Assembly (NCBI GenBank): GCA_043228905.1
Contig: JBHGNT010000014.1
Coordinates: 17,794,001 to 17,858,000, forward strand
Length of the DNA stretch: 64,000 nucleotides
Direction: 5' to 3'
DNA from: Azolla caroliniana
Lineage: Eukaryota; Polypodiophyta
The notes under the pieces were generated by a model, which was not told the origin of the DNA, made no database searches, and was given only the letters and a program-made list of their open reading frames with translations. Shown here piece by piece: positions 30,131 to 39,588 of this stretch. The position numbers and the translations under genes are program-made. The number at the start of each line of letters is the position of its first letter. The first letter of the stretch is position 1.

Positions 30131-33100
30131 TTACTCTTCGCCTGCCGGCCCTTCCTCGGCCTCGGATCGATCGTCGCTGCTGTCCAGGAGAATCGGGTCG
30201 GGTTCGTCGTCGTGCCGCTTCTTGAAAGCTTTGATCCTCTTCCCGGCCACGGGTATCGCTATTCTCGTACCGTCGAGTTCCGCCAGATGATACGTCCCGT
30301 TGTCGTTGGCGCTCTGTACCGTGTACGGCCCGAACCATCTCCGTGCGAACTTCCGCGTTGCTCGGTGCTGGTTGTCGAGGCTGCTGTCGTAGACGAGCAC
30401 CCAGTCACCTTCTTCGATTTTCTTCGGTCGGAGCCGGTGCGTTCGGTCGAACCTGGCTTTGTTCTTTGCCCTCGCCACCCGGAGCCTCTCCGTAGCCAGT
30501 TCCACGTCCTCCGGTCTCCGTTCGAGTTGTCGTATACGCGCGGCCAACAACTCCTCCCGGCTCATCTCGTCCCTCCAATCGACCGTTGCCCATGAGGGGA
30601 TCGTCCGTTCCATTGGCATGATCGGCTTCTGGCCGAACATGAGCTCCGTCGGCATGTACCCGGTTACCGAACTGTGCGTGGTCCGGTCTGCCCACAAAGC
30701 ATAAGGTAGCAGCCGCGGCCAGTTACCGACTTGGCCTCCGCATGCCCGAACCAACGCCTTGACGATCGGCCCGTGTCCGCGCTCCACCTTCCCATTCGCC
30801 TCCGGATTGTACGCAGTGGTGAGCGAGAGCTTAACTCCGAGCCGGTCGAACAACTCCGCGGCCTCTTCGGTGTCCAACTCCCCTCGATCAGCCACGATCT
30901 TCCCGACGCACCCGTACCGGCATATCACGTCCTCGATTAGGAACCGGCATACGGCCGTGGTCGTTTTGTTCGGAAGGGCCCGGCCTTCCACCTGGTTCGT
31001 CAGATCCTCCCGCGCTAGGACCAGGTACCGCATCTGTCCTACCCCCATTGGCATCGTCACCAGATCTACCATCCATTTGAAGTGGATGGTCGGAGGGTAC
31101 GTGGGGTGAAGCTCGTCCCGATGTCGGACTATGGAGTGCATCTGACAGCTCTCGCAAGTTGTCACGAACCGATGCACGTCCCGGTACTGCCCCGGCCACC
31201 AATACTTCCCCTTCAGTTTCTCAAACGTAGCCCATGTCCCACGGTGTCCAGCCCAAGGGCTGTCGTGGTAGGCCGTCAGCAGCTCCTCCTGTTCTTCCTT
31301 CATCGCCACCACCCGGAGCGGAGCGTCGTCCCTCTTCTTCGGGTGCTTCCACAAGTATCCGTCCCGGAGAAAGAACCGGTACGCTTTCTTCCGGATCCGG
31401 TTGGCCTCGTCTTTCGTCCATGACGCGTCGGGCGTCATTGTCTTCAAAAACCCGCCGATCTGCAGCCACTCCCCGTCGTACTTGCTTGCGTCGAACTCGT
31501 TAAGCGCCGGAGTGCTCATCCCGTCGGTCGTTACGTATGCTGCCTCGAAGAAATCCACGCCGACTTCTTCGTCTTCCGAAACCATGCCGCCCTCGTCGTC
31601 GAACCTCGCCCTCGAAAGCATGTCGGCCATGGCGTTGTCTTTCCCGGAAATGTGTCGTATTTCCGGGTCCAGGGACTTGATGTACGCTATCCACCTGAGC
31701 ATCGCCAGGTCCGGAGTCGCGCATCCGGAAACCATACCGAGAATCGGCAGGCAATCCGTCTCGATGATCACTTCTGTCCCTATCAGGTAGTCTTTGTCGG
31801 CCTTAACCGCCGAAACAATACCCCAGAGTTCGCGTTTAACCTGGGCGTATCCTCGCTGCCGTTCACTGAGGACTTTCGCGCCGAATCGGATCGGAAACCG
31901 ATTGTCGTCCTCGTCTTCCTGGTTCACGACCCATCCGATCCCGGCCGAACTGGTATCCACCGTTATGAATACCGGGGTATCCTTCCCGTATACCGCCTTC
32001 CGAAGTGCCGGTGCCGCTGCAAGAGCCTCTTTCAGCTTCCGGACCGATTCCGCGTGCTCGTCTAGCCATTCGAACCTTCGCCCCTTTTTCAGCAACCCGT
32101 ACAGTGGCTCAGCGACGTGCGCGTAATGCGGGATCCATATGTGGTAGAACGCGCATGCCCCCAGGAATCTCTGTACTTCCGTGACCGAGCTGCAGTCGGG
32201 CTTCATCGCGGAGATGGCTTCTATCTTTGCCGGAGACGGTTTCCGGCCATATGGTCCACATAAATGTCCGACCACCATGATTTCCGACTGCCCGAATGCT
32301 GACTTCTCCCCCGAGAAGGTGAGCCTCGCATCCTCTAGCCTTTGTAGCACCTTCTCGCAGTCGTCGATGTGCGTTACCACGAATCGCCGGCATCCGTCCG
32401 GGCCGATCGTCTCGTCCTTTTTTTCCACCGGGCATCCCTTGATCGGGATGTCGTCCAGAAACGGCATGGTGATGTCCGGGATACAGTCCCTCAGAACCTT
32501 GTTCATCGCATTCACCATGTGGGCCACCGAGTTGGTCCCTCCTTGCGGCAGTGTACACATCCGAACTAGGCCGAGGGGAGTTCGCATCGTCGTAATGTCT
32601 CTGCTCTCCACGGCTAGCTGGAACTGGTCGTACCCTGAGTATAGATCCCCGACCGAGTAAATTGACCTTCCGGCGAAGGCCTCCGCGAACTCGTCTATGG
32701 TCGGTCCGATCCCTGCGTTCCGAATCGTCACTCGATTGACCGGCTGCAGGTCCTGGATGAAGCGCAACGAACCGTTTTTCTTCGGTACGGTAAACCATCG
32801 ATTCGAATATGGGGCGCTCGACGGCTCGAGAATTCCCATATCAACTTTCTGCCTCAGCAGCTCCATCAACTTCGGGATGTGAGCTCTCGGAACCGGGATT
32901 GGCTTGAGATTCCATGGTACATGCGGTACCGTGAATATCACCATCGGCTCCACGATCGTCGGGTCAACGCACCCGATTTCCTCCGGCGAGAATGCGAAGG
33001 CTTTCCCGTGCCTTCCGAGCATTCTCCGAAACCGGTCTTCCTCCGCCGGCAGTAGGAACCCGCCCCCACCGATTTTGAGCTCTCGGAGCGTCTCGTCGGT

Positions 33101-33514
33101 GAAGGTGTGTCCTATGCAGGCCGGATCTCGTAGACTAGGGTCCGATGCAACCCCTTTGATTCTCGACGCGCTGTCCTCCGGTAGGGGTGCCGCGACTGGC
33201 CTTACCTTCCGGTCCACAGTCTTGTACTTGGTGCTTACGTGGGCCGTCCGAACTGACTCGAGCCCTCGACCGAAGTCCGCGATGACTCCGTACATCTCCT
33301 CGGAACACACCGGTATCGTCCGGTCTTCGTTAAGGCCTTCTTCGACTACCTTTCCCAGCATTCCCAAGGTGTCGTCGAATGAGACCGCCTCCACGGCTCC
33401 GTTGATTTCCTCGTCAGGGCCGAGAACTCCGCACGCTCGAAGTCTCCCCTCCGCTTTTGTCTTCTCTCGGCCGCCGATGCCGACTATCGTACACGCTCCG
33501 CTGTCGGAGAACAA
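30131..33514 (-). CDS. Gyp1-B pol: RT, RNase H, integrase
   Basis: An open frame of 1127 codons. The frame is open further upstream to ~33640, so translation probably enters from the protease rather than at an ATG. The RT has GILEPSSAPYSNRWFTVPKK, IQDLQPVNRVTIRNAG, ESRDITTMRTPLG, LPQGGTNSV and the catalytic FLDDIPIKG (LDDI codons 32447-32458). The RNase H has ITVDTSSAGIGWV, ELWGIVSAVKADKDYL, IETDC and SGKDNAMADMLSR. The integrase has the H/C zinc motif (HESPWAGH ... CESC) and catalytic blocks MVDLV, VADRGELD and NGKVERGH, then YALWADRTTHSSVTG, RIRQLERR, GPYTVQSANDNGTYHLAELDG and the final AGKRIKAFKKR. No chromodomain is present. As far as I know, these blocks resemble fungal gypsy elements more than plant ones. 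Confidence 0.93.
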   Translation of the reverse strand: MFSDSGACTIVGIGGREKTKAEGRLRACGVLGPDEEINGAVEAVSFDDTLGMLGKVVEEGLNEDRTIPVCSEEMYGVIADFGRGLESVRTAHVSTKYKTVDRKVRPVAAPLPEDSASRIKGVASDPSLRDPACIGHTFTDETLRELKIGGGGFLLPAEEDRFRRMLGRHGKAFAFSPEEIGCVDPTIVEPMVIFTVPHVPWNLKPIPVPRAHIPKLMELLRQKVDMGILEPSSAPYSNRWFTVPKKNGSLRFIQDLQPVNRVTIRNAGIGPTIDEFAEAFAGRSIYSVGDLYSGYDQFQLAVESRDITTMRTPLGLVRMCTLPQGGTNSVAHMVNAMNKVLRDCIPDITMPFLDDIPIKGCPVEKKDETIGPDGCRRFVVTHIDDCEKVLQRLEDARLTFSGEKSAFGQSEIMVVGHLCGPYGRKPSPAKIEAISAMKPDCSSVTEVQRFLGACAFYHIWIPHYAHVAEPLYGLLKKGRRFEWLDEHAESVRKLKEALAAAPALRKAVYGKDTPVFITVDTSSAGIGWVVNQEDEDDNRFPIRFGAKVLSERQRGYAQVKRELWGIVSAVKADKDYLIGTEVIIETDCLPILGMVSGCATPDLAMLRWIAYIKSLDPEIRHISGKDNAMADMLSRARFDDEGGMVSEDEEVGVDFFEAAYVTTDGMSTPALNEFDASKYDGEWLQIGGFLKTMTPDASWTKDEANRIRKKAYRFFLRDGYLWKHPKKRDDAPLRVVAMKEEQEELLTAYHDSPWAGHRGTWATFEKLKGKYWWPGQYRDVHRFVTTCESCQMHSIVRHRDELHPTYPPTIHFKWMVDLVTMPMGVGQMRYLVLAREDLTNQVEGRALPNKTTTAVCRFLIEDVICRYGCVGKIVADRGELDTEEAAELFDRLGVKLSLTTAYNPEANGKVERGHGPIVKALVRACGGQVGNWPRLLPYALWADRTTHSSVTGYMPTELMFGQKPIMPMERTIPSWATVDWRDEMSREELLAARIRQLERRPEDVELATERLRVARAKNKARFDRTHRLRPKKIEEGDWVLVYDSSLDNQHRATRKFARRWFGPYTVQSANDNGTYHLAELDGTRIAIPVAGKRIKAFKKRHDDEPDPILLDSSDDRSEAEEGPAGEE

Positions 33515-33618
33515 AAATTCCCTACCTATGGTACAAGGTTTCTTCGGTTTTATCGTACAGGTGTGGGGTTTTCCCGGGGTGTCCGGACTGTCGCGGCCCC
33601 ACGCCTTGGCAGTCCTCT

Positions 33619-35160
33619 CTAAAAATCCTCTCGGTTTTCGGAACCGAGGGAATCGCGGTTACGTTCGTGGTTCGGCCTTACCGTCAGAAACTGGACCGAA
33701 TGGCGCCCGTCTTGGCTTTTGACCCTCGCGTAGGCCGAACCATTGTCCAGCACTTTGGTCTCCATCCGCGCCGCCGTAATGTACGGTTCTCCCAGAATGA
33801 CCGGGTGCGAAGACGTCTCCTGCACGAAGAAGTGTTGGTCAATCTCGACGTCGCCAATCTTGACCCGCACATTCGGACAGGCCCCGTGCAGTTCCTCGGT
33901 GGCGCGCGTTGCTGCCTTTATTTTCCACCCGTGCTTGGTGTTGATCGGCCATTTGCCCTTCTTATAGAAGTCCATGGACATCAAATTGATCTCCGATCCG
34001 TGGTCCACCAAAGCTATCACCGGTTCCCGGACATCGCCGATCTTCACCGGGGTTTCCGTGGTCGCTCGGGCCCAGTGTGGTCTCGAATAGTGGCTTTCCG
34101 CCCACTCGTCTCCCAGCGCCATGTCGTCTAGGTGCGTCGTCCGCACTTCCACCGGTCTTTCCGGTTCTGTCTCCGTCGACAGCCTCTTCCGTTTCACCAA
34201 GTCCACGATGGAGTCGTGGAACTCCTTCTTGGCGATCCCCAGCACCTCTCGTAACGACAGCTCCACCTTGCTGTCGAGGATCCGTTCCTCCAGGACCTTT
34301 CGTAAGTCCGTGGTCCTTTCTATCTCCGTCCCCAGACGGTACCCGCCCTTCTGGGGTTTATCTTGCGTACCGGCCCCGCCGGCTTCGTCCCGTCGTGGCC
34401 CGGACCGGGTCTCGTATCGTTGTGAGGGCCCGGTCGTCCCGGGTCTCCCCACCCGCTTCTCTTCTACTAGAGCCTCGTAGTTCTGGCAAGCGGCTTCCAC
34501 GAAGCCCGTCCTTTCCTCGACCGGGTCGCTCCACCCGGTCATCTCCCGTACCCGTTTCTCCGCACGGTCCGATTCCTCCCCTTTAAGCCTTGCACCGGCA
34601 AGGCCTTCCAGCATCGTCGGCCAGAATCCGGCTTTGCTTTCCCTTCGGGCCTCGCAACCCCCGACTCGAATGCCGGCCGACGCCGAGTAGTGGACGGTTT
34701 CCGCGTGTCGGGCCGCCGCCTCTTCCATCACCCTTTTCATACCGCCTTTTCCGTCGTTTCGGCTCAGGGCCCTTCGGGTGTCGCTGGCATGCACCCGTCC
34801 TTCCCACAGGTACACCACCCTGTTCCTCAGCGCCTCCGCGAAGTCGCCGCAGTCCTTCCGAATGTGGCCGACTTCATCGCACCACATGCACCTGTTTCCT
34901 GCCGCCGGCCGTCGGTCACGAGCCGGTTCGCCTCCTTCCCTTCGGGCCTGTGCGATTTGGAGGTCCTTTATCGCCTTCGTCAATTCCTCCAGCGCCGCTC
35001 CTCCGGTTGAGCCTCTGACTACGCCGGTCGAAGCCGAACCGGTTTCCAACCACTCCCGGGTCTCTTCTTTTTTGCACCTGTGGCGCTGGTTCGAGCTTCC
35101 TTGCTGCGACCGAGCCCGACCCGGTCGCCCCGTTATCCGCCCATTCTCGCCGTTTGTCGA
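33619..35160 (-). CDS. Gyp1-B nucleocapsid and protease
   Basis: This frame lies between gag and pol and differs from both by one base. It contains LEELTKAIKDLQIAQARR, a CCHC knuckle CMWCDEVGHIRKDC (34849-34890) and VVYLWEGRVHASDTRRA. A long basic linker follows, then a retropepsin-like domain: VALVDHGSEINLMSMDFYKK (Asp-His-Gly at 33997-34005, where Asp-Ser/Thr-Gly is usual), IDQHFFVQETSSHPVILGEP and RVKSQDGRHSVQFLTVRP. It stops at TAG 33619-33621. The open frame extends upstream to 35325, but only sequence after the A6 run (35068-35073) is homologous to gag. Confidence 0.82.
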   Translation of the reverse strand, partial: STNGENGRITGRPGRARSQQGSSNQRHRCKKEETREWLETGSASTGVVRGSTGGAALEELTKAIKDLQIAQARREGGEPARDRRPAAGNRCMWCDEVGHIRKDCGDFAEALRNRVVYLWEGRVHASDTRRALSRNDGKGGMKRVMEEAAARHAETVHYSASAGIRVGGCEARRESKAGFWPTMLEGLAGARLKGEESDRAEKRVREMTGWSDPVEERTGFVEAACQNYEALVEEKRVGRPGTTGPSQRYETRSGPRRDEAGGAGTQDKPQKGGYRLGTEIERTTDLRKVLEERILDSKVELSLREVLGIAKKEFHDSIVDLVKRKRLSTETEPERPVEVRTTHLDDMALGDEWAESHYSRPHWARATTETPVKIGDVREPVIALVDHGSEINLMSMDFYKKGKWPINTKHGWKIKAATRATEELHGACPNVRVKIGDVEIDQHFFVQETSSHPVILGEPYITAARMETKVLDNGSAYARVKSQDGRHSVQFLTVRPNHERNRDSLGSENREDF

Positions 35161-35746
35161 AACGGCCACAGACCTTCCTGACAGTCGCCCAGTCGGTAGT
35201 GAGCCCGTCTTCGGTTTCCAGCAAGAAGCCCACTTGCTCCCGATCCCGCTCGTCGACCGACTTGACAAACAGCAAGACCCGGCTCGTGTCCAGGATGGTT
35301 CGGTCAAGCGCCGAAAGGCGCGCAAAGTTTTCCTCGAACTCCCGGAGGAGCGCCGACGCGTTTCTTCCCTTCCCCGGGGACTCCACCCATTCCATGAACC
35401 TTCGCTTCGAAAGCCGGAGCGCGTCGTCCAGCCCGTATTTCTCTAGGAGCCGACCTTCGAACTCCTCCCAGGTACGGCTCTCCGTCCGCACCTCGAGCAC
35501 CTCCGCATGGATGCTCGGCATCGCTACTCGGGGAAATCCGGCAAGACGCCTTTCTTCCGGAATGTCCCGCATCAGCATCTCTGCACCGTAGGACGCCAAA
35601 TACTTCGTGGCATCCTTCCCATCGAACCGGCCGATCGTGCCGACGACCGCCTCAATAGCTCTGTCGAGGGCACCAGTGCTCTCGCGCGCGTTTACAATCC
35701 GATCCACGGCCGAAGCCATGGCCTCTGCGAGATCCGACCCCCTCAT
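34916..35746 (-). CDS. Gyp1-B gag (matrix/capsid)
   Basis: The start ATG (MRGSDLAEAMASAVDRIV) is ~25 bp after the primer-binding site and is shared with the other two Gyp1 copies. The capsid-like region includes MLMRDIPEERRLAGFPRV, WEEFEGRLLEKYGLDDALRLSKRRFMEW, LREFEENFARLSALDRTIL and LLFVKSVDERDREQVGFL. Real homology with the other copies ends near the A6 run at 35068-35073. The remaining ~50 codons are probably the wrong frame. It forms the particle shell by analogy with other gypsy elements. Confidence 0.85.
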   Translation of the reverse strand: MRGSDLAEAMASAVDRIVNARESTGALDRAIEAVVGTIGRFDGKDATKYLASYGAEMLMRDIPEERRLAGFPRVAMPSIHAEVLEVRTESRTWEEFEGRLLEKYGLDDALRLSKRRFMEWVESPGKGRNASALLREFEENFARLSALDRTILDTSRVLLFVKSVDERDREQVGFLLETEDGLTTDWATVRKVCGRFDKRREWADNGATGSGSVAARKLEPAPQVQKRRDPGVVGNRFGFDRRSQRLNRRSGAGGIDEGDKGPPNRTGPKGRRRTGS

Positions 35747-35789
35747 TTCCTGCTCTTCTGCCGCCTCCTTCACGTCGGGTTCACCAAGA

Positions 35790-36490
35790 TGTCGGGGTTG
35801 CTACGCCCTTGCGTGCAGAAAGGAGGAGGGACCACGGGGGTCTTGGACCGAAGAGCAAGAGAGAGAGAGGAGAAGGAGAGAGAGACCCGATTACACAGAA
35901 CCGAAGATTGCACAGGGACACGGCCCAACAAACAGAGATCACAAATAAACGCCGACGCAGATGGACGCAACAACGAAAGATATGTACTTATGAATGCAAG
36001 AAATTAACAGACTAAAGTATTACAACCCACGGTGGGGCACGGAATAGATACTAACGAAAACGTACAGGGCGTCGGTCAGATGCCGACCCCTGTATGACGC
36101 GACGCACAGAAAGGGAAAACAGGTCGGAGGTGCTGCAGGACGCACTCGGGGCGTTCCACGGAACAGCGCAAGCCTCCTCGAAACCTGCACAGGTACGCGA
36201 TGGAGCGGAAGACAGAGAAAGCAGGAGTGAGAGAGGAGCTTCGAAATCGGTTCGGCAGCACTTTTTCTCTCCGCGCGAGATCCCCCCCTTCTTCTATTCT
36301 TCCTCTTCCTTTTTATATCCCGTCAAGAGGCCGTTTGGCATTAACTGCATACCAACCGAATCTACCCACCTAGGATCCTCGTATGTACCTACTTCGTCCT
36401 TAGGTACTTCTTGGCGCGCGTGTGCGTGTAGAGCCGTTTTCCCACACCTTGTTCCTCCGATTCCCCTTGTGGGCGGTTTTCTTCACGACA
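35790..36490 (-). repeat. Gyp1-B 5' LTR (701 bp)
   Basis: Same length and, by eye, the same sequence as 29358-30058. It is followed (on the minus strand) by TCTTGGTGAACCCGACGTG, the primer-binding site. The outer edge is flanked by the TSD CCGG at 36491-36494. Confidence 0.93.
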
Positions 36491-36494
36491 CCGG

Positions 36495-36652
36495 GTCTTC
36501 GTCATCCGGCTCCGTAGCCGGGGTCTTTATCATCCGGATCCGAAACTGGGTCTTCATCATCCGGTTCCGATACCGGGTACTCCTCATTCGGGTCTTCATT
36601 CCCGATTCCCGGACATCTGACCATCCCATCCGGAGGGACCGTAATCCCAACA
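36495..36652 (-). repeat. Cop1-A2 5' LTR, outer part
   Basis: It continues the LTR interrupted at 29357, with the GGGTCTTCATCATCCGG repeats. It ends GGGACCGTAATCCCAACA at 36652, followed by the TSD GACCG. Confidence 0.88.
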
Positions 36653-39155
36653 GACCGGAAGGTAAAGCCAGTCGCGGCTCCCTTGTCGGAGGGCAGCTGG
36701 GAACGAATAAAGGGGGTTGCCACCAACCCCAGCTTGTGAGATCCGGCCGACATAGGACACCGTTTCACCGACAAAACATTGCGAGAGCTTAAGGTCGGTG
36801 GGGGTGGCTTCCTACTACCGGCGGAAGAGGACCGGCTTATGAGGATGCTTGAAAAGCACGGGAAAGCCATCGCATTCTCACCAGAAGAGATCGAGTGCGT
36901 CGACTTGACCGTGGTCGAACCGATGGTGATCTTTACAGTACCGCATGTGCCATGGAATCTCAAGCCGATCCAGGTACCAAGAGCTCATGTTCTGATGCTG
37001 ATGAAGCTTCTTAAGCAGAAAGTGAAGCTGGGCATTCTTGAACCATCGAGTGCCACGTACACTAACCGACGGCTTACGGTACCAAAGAAGAACGGTACGT
37101 TGTGCTTCATTCAGGACCTATAGCCGGTCAATAAAGTAACCATCCGCAATACGGGAGTCAGACCGTCGATTGATGAGTTTGCGGAAGCCTTCGCCGGGAG
37201 ATCCATATATTTGGTTGGAGATCTATTCTCGGGGTACGACCAATTCCAACTAGCCGTCAAAAGCAGGGACATCATGACGATGCAGACCCCTCTCGGTAAG
37301 GAGGGACCAACTCGGTGGCACACATGGTGAACGCAATGAACAAATTCCTGAGGGACTGCATCCCGGACATCACTATGTTGTTCCTGGATGATATCCCTAT
37401 AAAGGGGTGTCCGGAGGACACGAAGGATGAGTCGACCGGAGCAGACGGATGCCGAAGGTTTGTTACAGACCACATCTCCGACTGTGAGAAGATATTGCAG
37501 AGGCTTGAGGGCACTTGGCTTACCTTCTTCGGGGAGAAGTCGGCTTTCGGACAACCAGAGATCTTAGTGGTCGGCCACCTGTGCGGGCCATACGACCGGA
37601 AGCCATTCCCAGCAAAGGTAGAGCCCATCTCGACAATGAAGGAGGAGTGCAGATTCATCACGGAAGTCTGACGTTCCTTAGGAGCATGCGCCTTCTACCA
37701 CGTGCACATCGTTGAACCACTCTCCGGCTTTCTGAAGAAAATCAGGAAGTTCGAATGGGCCGAAGAACACACAGAGGCAGTTCAAAGGCTAAAATGAACG
37801 TTGACAACGGCGGTGGCTTTACGGAAAGTAGTGTACACACCGGACTCTCCGGTTTACATCACGGTGGACACCAGCTCAACCGTAATGAGCGCGCGACAGC
37901 GTGGATACGGCCAAGTCAAGTGCGAACTGTGGGGTATTGTTTCGGCGGTTAAGGTCGACAAGGACTACTTGATCGGGACAGAAGTAATTATAGAGACGGA
38001 CTGCCTACCGATTCTCGGTATGGTATCTGGATGTGCAACTCCTGACCTGGCCATGCTCAGATGGATTGTGTACATCAAGTCCCTAAACCCGGAAATACAA
38101 CACATCTCCGGAAAAGACAACGCCATGGACGATATGCTTTCTAGAGCAAGGTTTGAGAAGGAGGACGACATGGTATCAGAAGACGAAGAAGTCAGCGTGG
38201 ACATCTTCAAATCGGCAAGGATGAAGGTAAAGAGGCGGAGCACTCCGTCCTTAAACGAGTTCGACGAGGACGACTACAATGGGGAGTGGCTTCTAATCGG
38301 GATATTCCTAAAGAAGATTACGACAGACACCTCGTTCACTAGGGAGGAAGCGAGTCAACTCTGGAAGAAGGAGTATAGGTACTTCCTACGAAACGGGAAA
38401 ATCTGGAGGCATTCGAAGAAGCAGAATGACGCGCCACTCCGGGTAATAGCACGAGTGGAGGATCAAGAGAGACTGATATCAGAGTTTCACGAAAGCCCTT
38501 GGTCCGAGCACCGGGGTACATGGGCCACGTTTAAGAAGCTAAAGGAGAAATATTGGTGGCCAGGTATATATAAGGGTGTGCACGACTTTGTGTCAACATG
38601 CGAATGTGCCAAATGCACTTAGTGGTTCCTCACTTCGATGAGCTGCACCCAACATACCCACCGGCCGTACAATTCAAATGGATGGTCGACTTGGTAATGA
38701 TGCCGATGGGAGAAGGCCAGATGCGATACCTAGTGCTAGCAAGGGAAGATCTGGCGAACCAGGTGGAGGGCCAAGCAATGACAAACAAGACCACCACGGT
38801 CATATGCAAATTTTTGATCGAAGATGTCACATGCCGATACGGGTGCGTAGGAAAGATTGTGGCTGATCGAGGAGAGTTGGATGCGGAGTTGGCCGAGGAA
38901 CTGTTCGACCGGTTAGGCGTGAGGCTGTCTATCACAATGGCATACAACCCTGAAGTGCACGAGAAGATTGAGGGGGGCTATGGTCGGATCGTAAAGGCCA
39001 TTGTACGCGCGTGCGAAGGACGAGTCAGCGACTGGCCGAGGCTACTCCCTTACGCGTTATGGGTGGATAGGACTACCCACAATTCAATGACAGGGTACAT
39101 GCCAACGGAACTCATGTTCGGGCAGAAACCCATCATGCCGGTGGAACAGACAATC
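36653..39155 (+). pseudogene. Gyp1-F RT, RNase H and integrase (broken)
   Basis: It resumes exactly after the Cop1-A2 TSD. The RT has GILEPSSATYTNRRLTVPKKN, a TAG at 37121 (Gln in Gyp1-B), IRNTGVRPSIDEFAEAFAGRS, a small deletion near 37295, and MLFLDDIPIKGCPED. The RNase H has VYITVDTSS, a gap of ~25 codons, QVKCELWGIVSAVKVDKDYL, and SGKDNAMDDMLSRARF. The integrase has the zinc motif (EFHESPWSEHRG ... CECAKC) and the core FKWMVDLVMMPM, VADRGELD and KIEGGYGR, where Gyp1-B has KVERGH. It is cut at 39155 by Gyp3-G and its tail is at 53710. Confidence 0.87.
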
Positions 39156-39505
39156 TATCAAGATTCGAACTCTTGACACGACCATGTTATAATATAGTAT
39201 CATGGGTTAACCAATATATCTAGTACACAATTATGTATGTAATTGGTCCTTATTGTTTTGCTAGCATCATGTGCATAGTTGCTCCCTTGTAGTATTTACA
39301 TTTGGCACATGCATGCATACCTACATGCTCTATTGTAGATTCACATGCGTGCAACAAGTATGCATGCCATGTAGTATAAATAGAGGAGTTCACCTTGAAG
39401 GAATTCAAGGTGAACAACATCAGTTATGGAGTCTTTCCGTTAATACTACTCATCCATTTGTCTATCATCTTTCTTGTCTCTTGAGCTTATGATCTATCCA
39501 TGACA
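39156..39505 (+). repeat. Gyp3-G 5' LTR
   Basis: It contains a TATA box (TATAAATA, 39375-39382) followed by a perfect hairpin at 39388-39415. It ends CTATCCATGACA. I could not recognise a primer-binding site after it. Confidence 0.88.
39388..39415 (+). promoter_or_regulatory. Perfect hairpin at predicted transcription start of Gyp3 LTR
   Basis: GTTCACCTTGA and TCAAGGTGAAC are exact reverse complements around AGGAAT, a 12-bp stem with a GGAA loop. It sits 6-35 bp downstream of the TATA box. The same sequence occurs in the 3' LTR at about 53590-53617. Confidence 0.75.
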
Positions 39506-39588
39506 GTTTGTTCACCTTCCCATCCTCATATCTCTCCCTCTCATAAGCCATAGTTATGTCTGACTCAACTAGTGAGTAAGGCCAAATA

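Larger units (their letters stand above)
29358..36490 (-). mobile_element. Gyp1-B: young fungal-type gypsy element (7.1 kb), minus strand
   Basis: The LTRs are 29358-30058 and 35790-36490, both 701 bp. By eye they show no difference along their whole length. The TSD is CCGG at 29354-29357 and 36491-36494 in the Cop1-A2 LTR. Order on the minus strand: LTR, primer-binding site (35769-35786), gag, nucleocapsid-protease, pol (RT, RNase H, integrase), polypurine tract (30059-30077), LTR. Identical LTRs mean a very recent insertion. Confidence 0.94.
25452..36652 (-). mobile_element. Cop1-A2: deleted copia element, minus strand
   Basis: The TSD is GACCG at 25447-25451 and 36653-36657, splitting Gyp1-F codons VDR-KV. 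The 3' LTR (element orientation) is 25452-25997. The 5' LTR is 28915-29357 plus 36495-36652, split by Gyp1-B. The internal region is 25998-28914. It has a 1.2-kb deletion in RT and one nonsense codon, so it needs proteins from a relative such as Cop1-A to move. Confidence 0.9.

Noticed and set aside
30131-33514. Gyp1 element as contamination by a fungal contig
   Set aside because: Gyp1 copies of several ages are inserted in, and contain, plant-type copia and gypsy elements with matching target duplications, so they share one genome.
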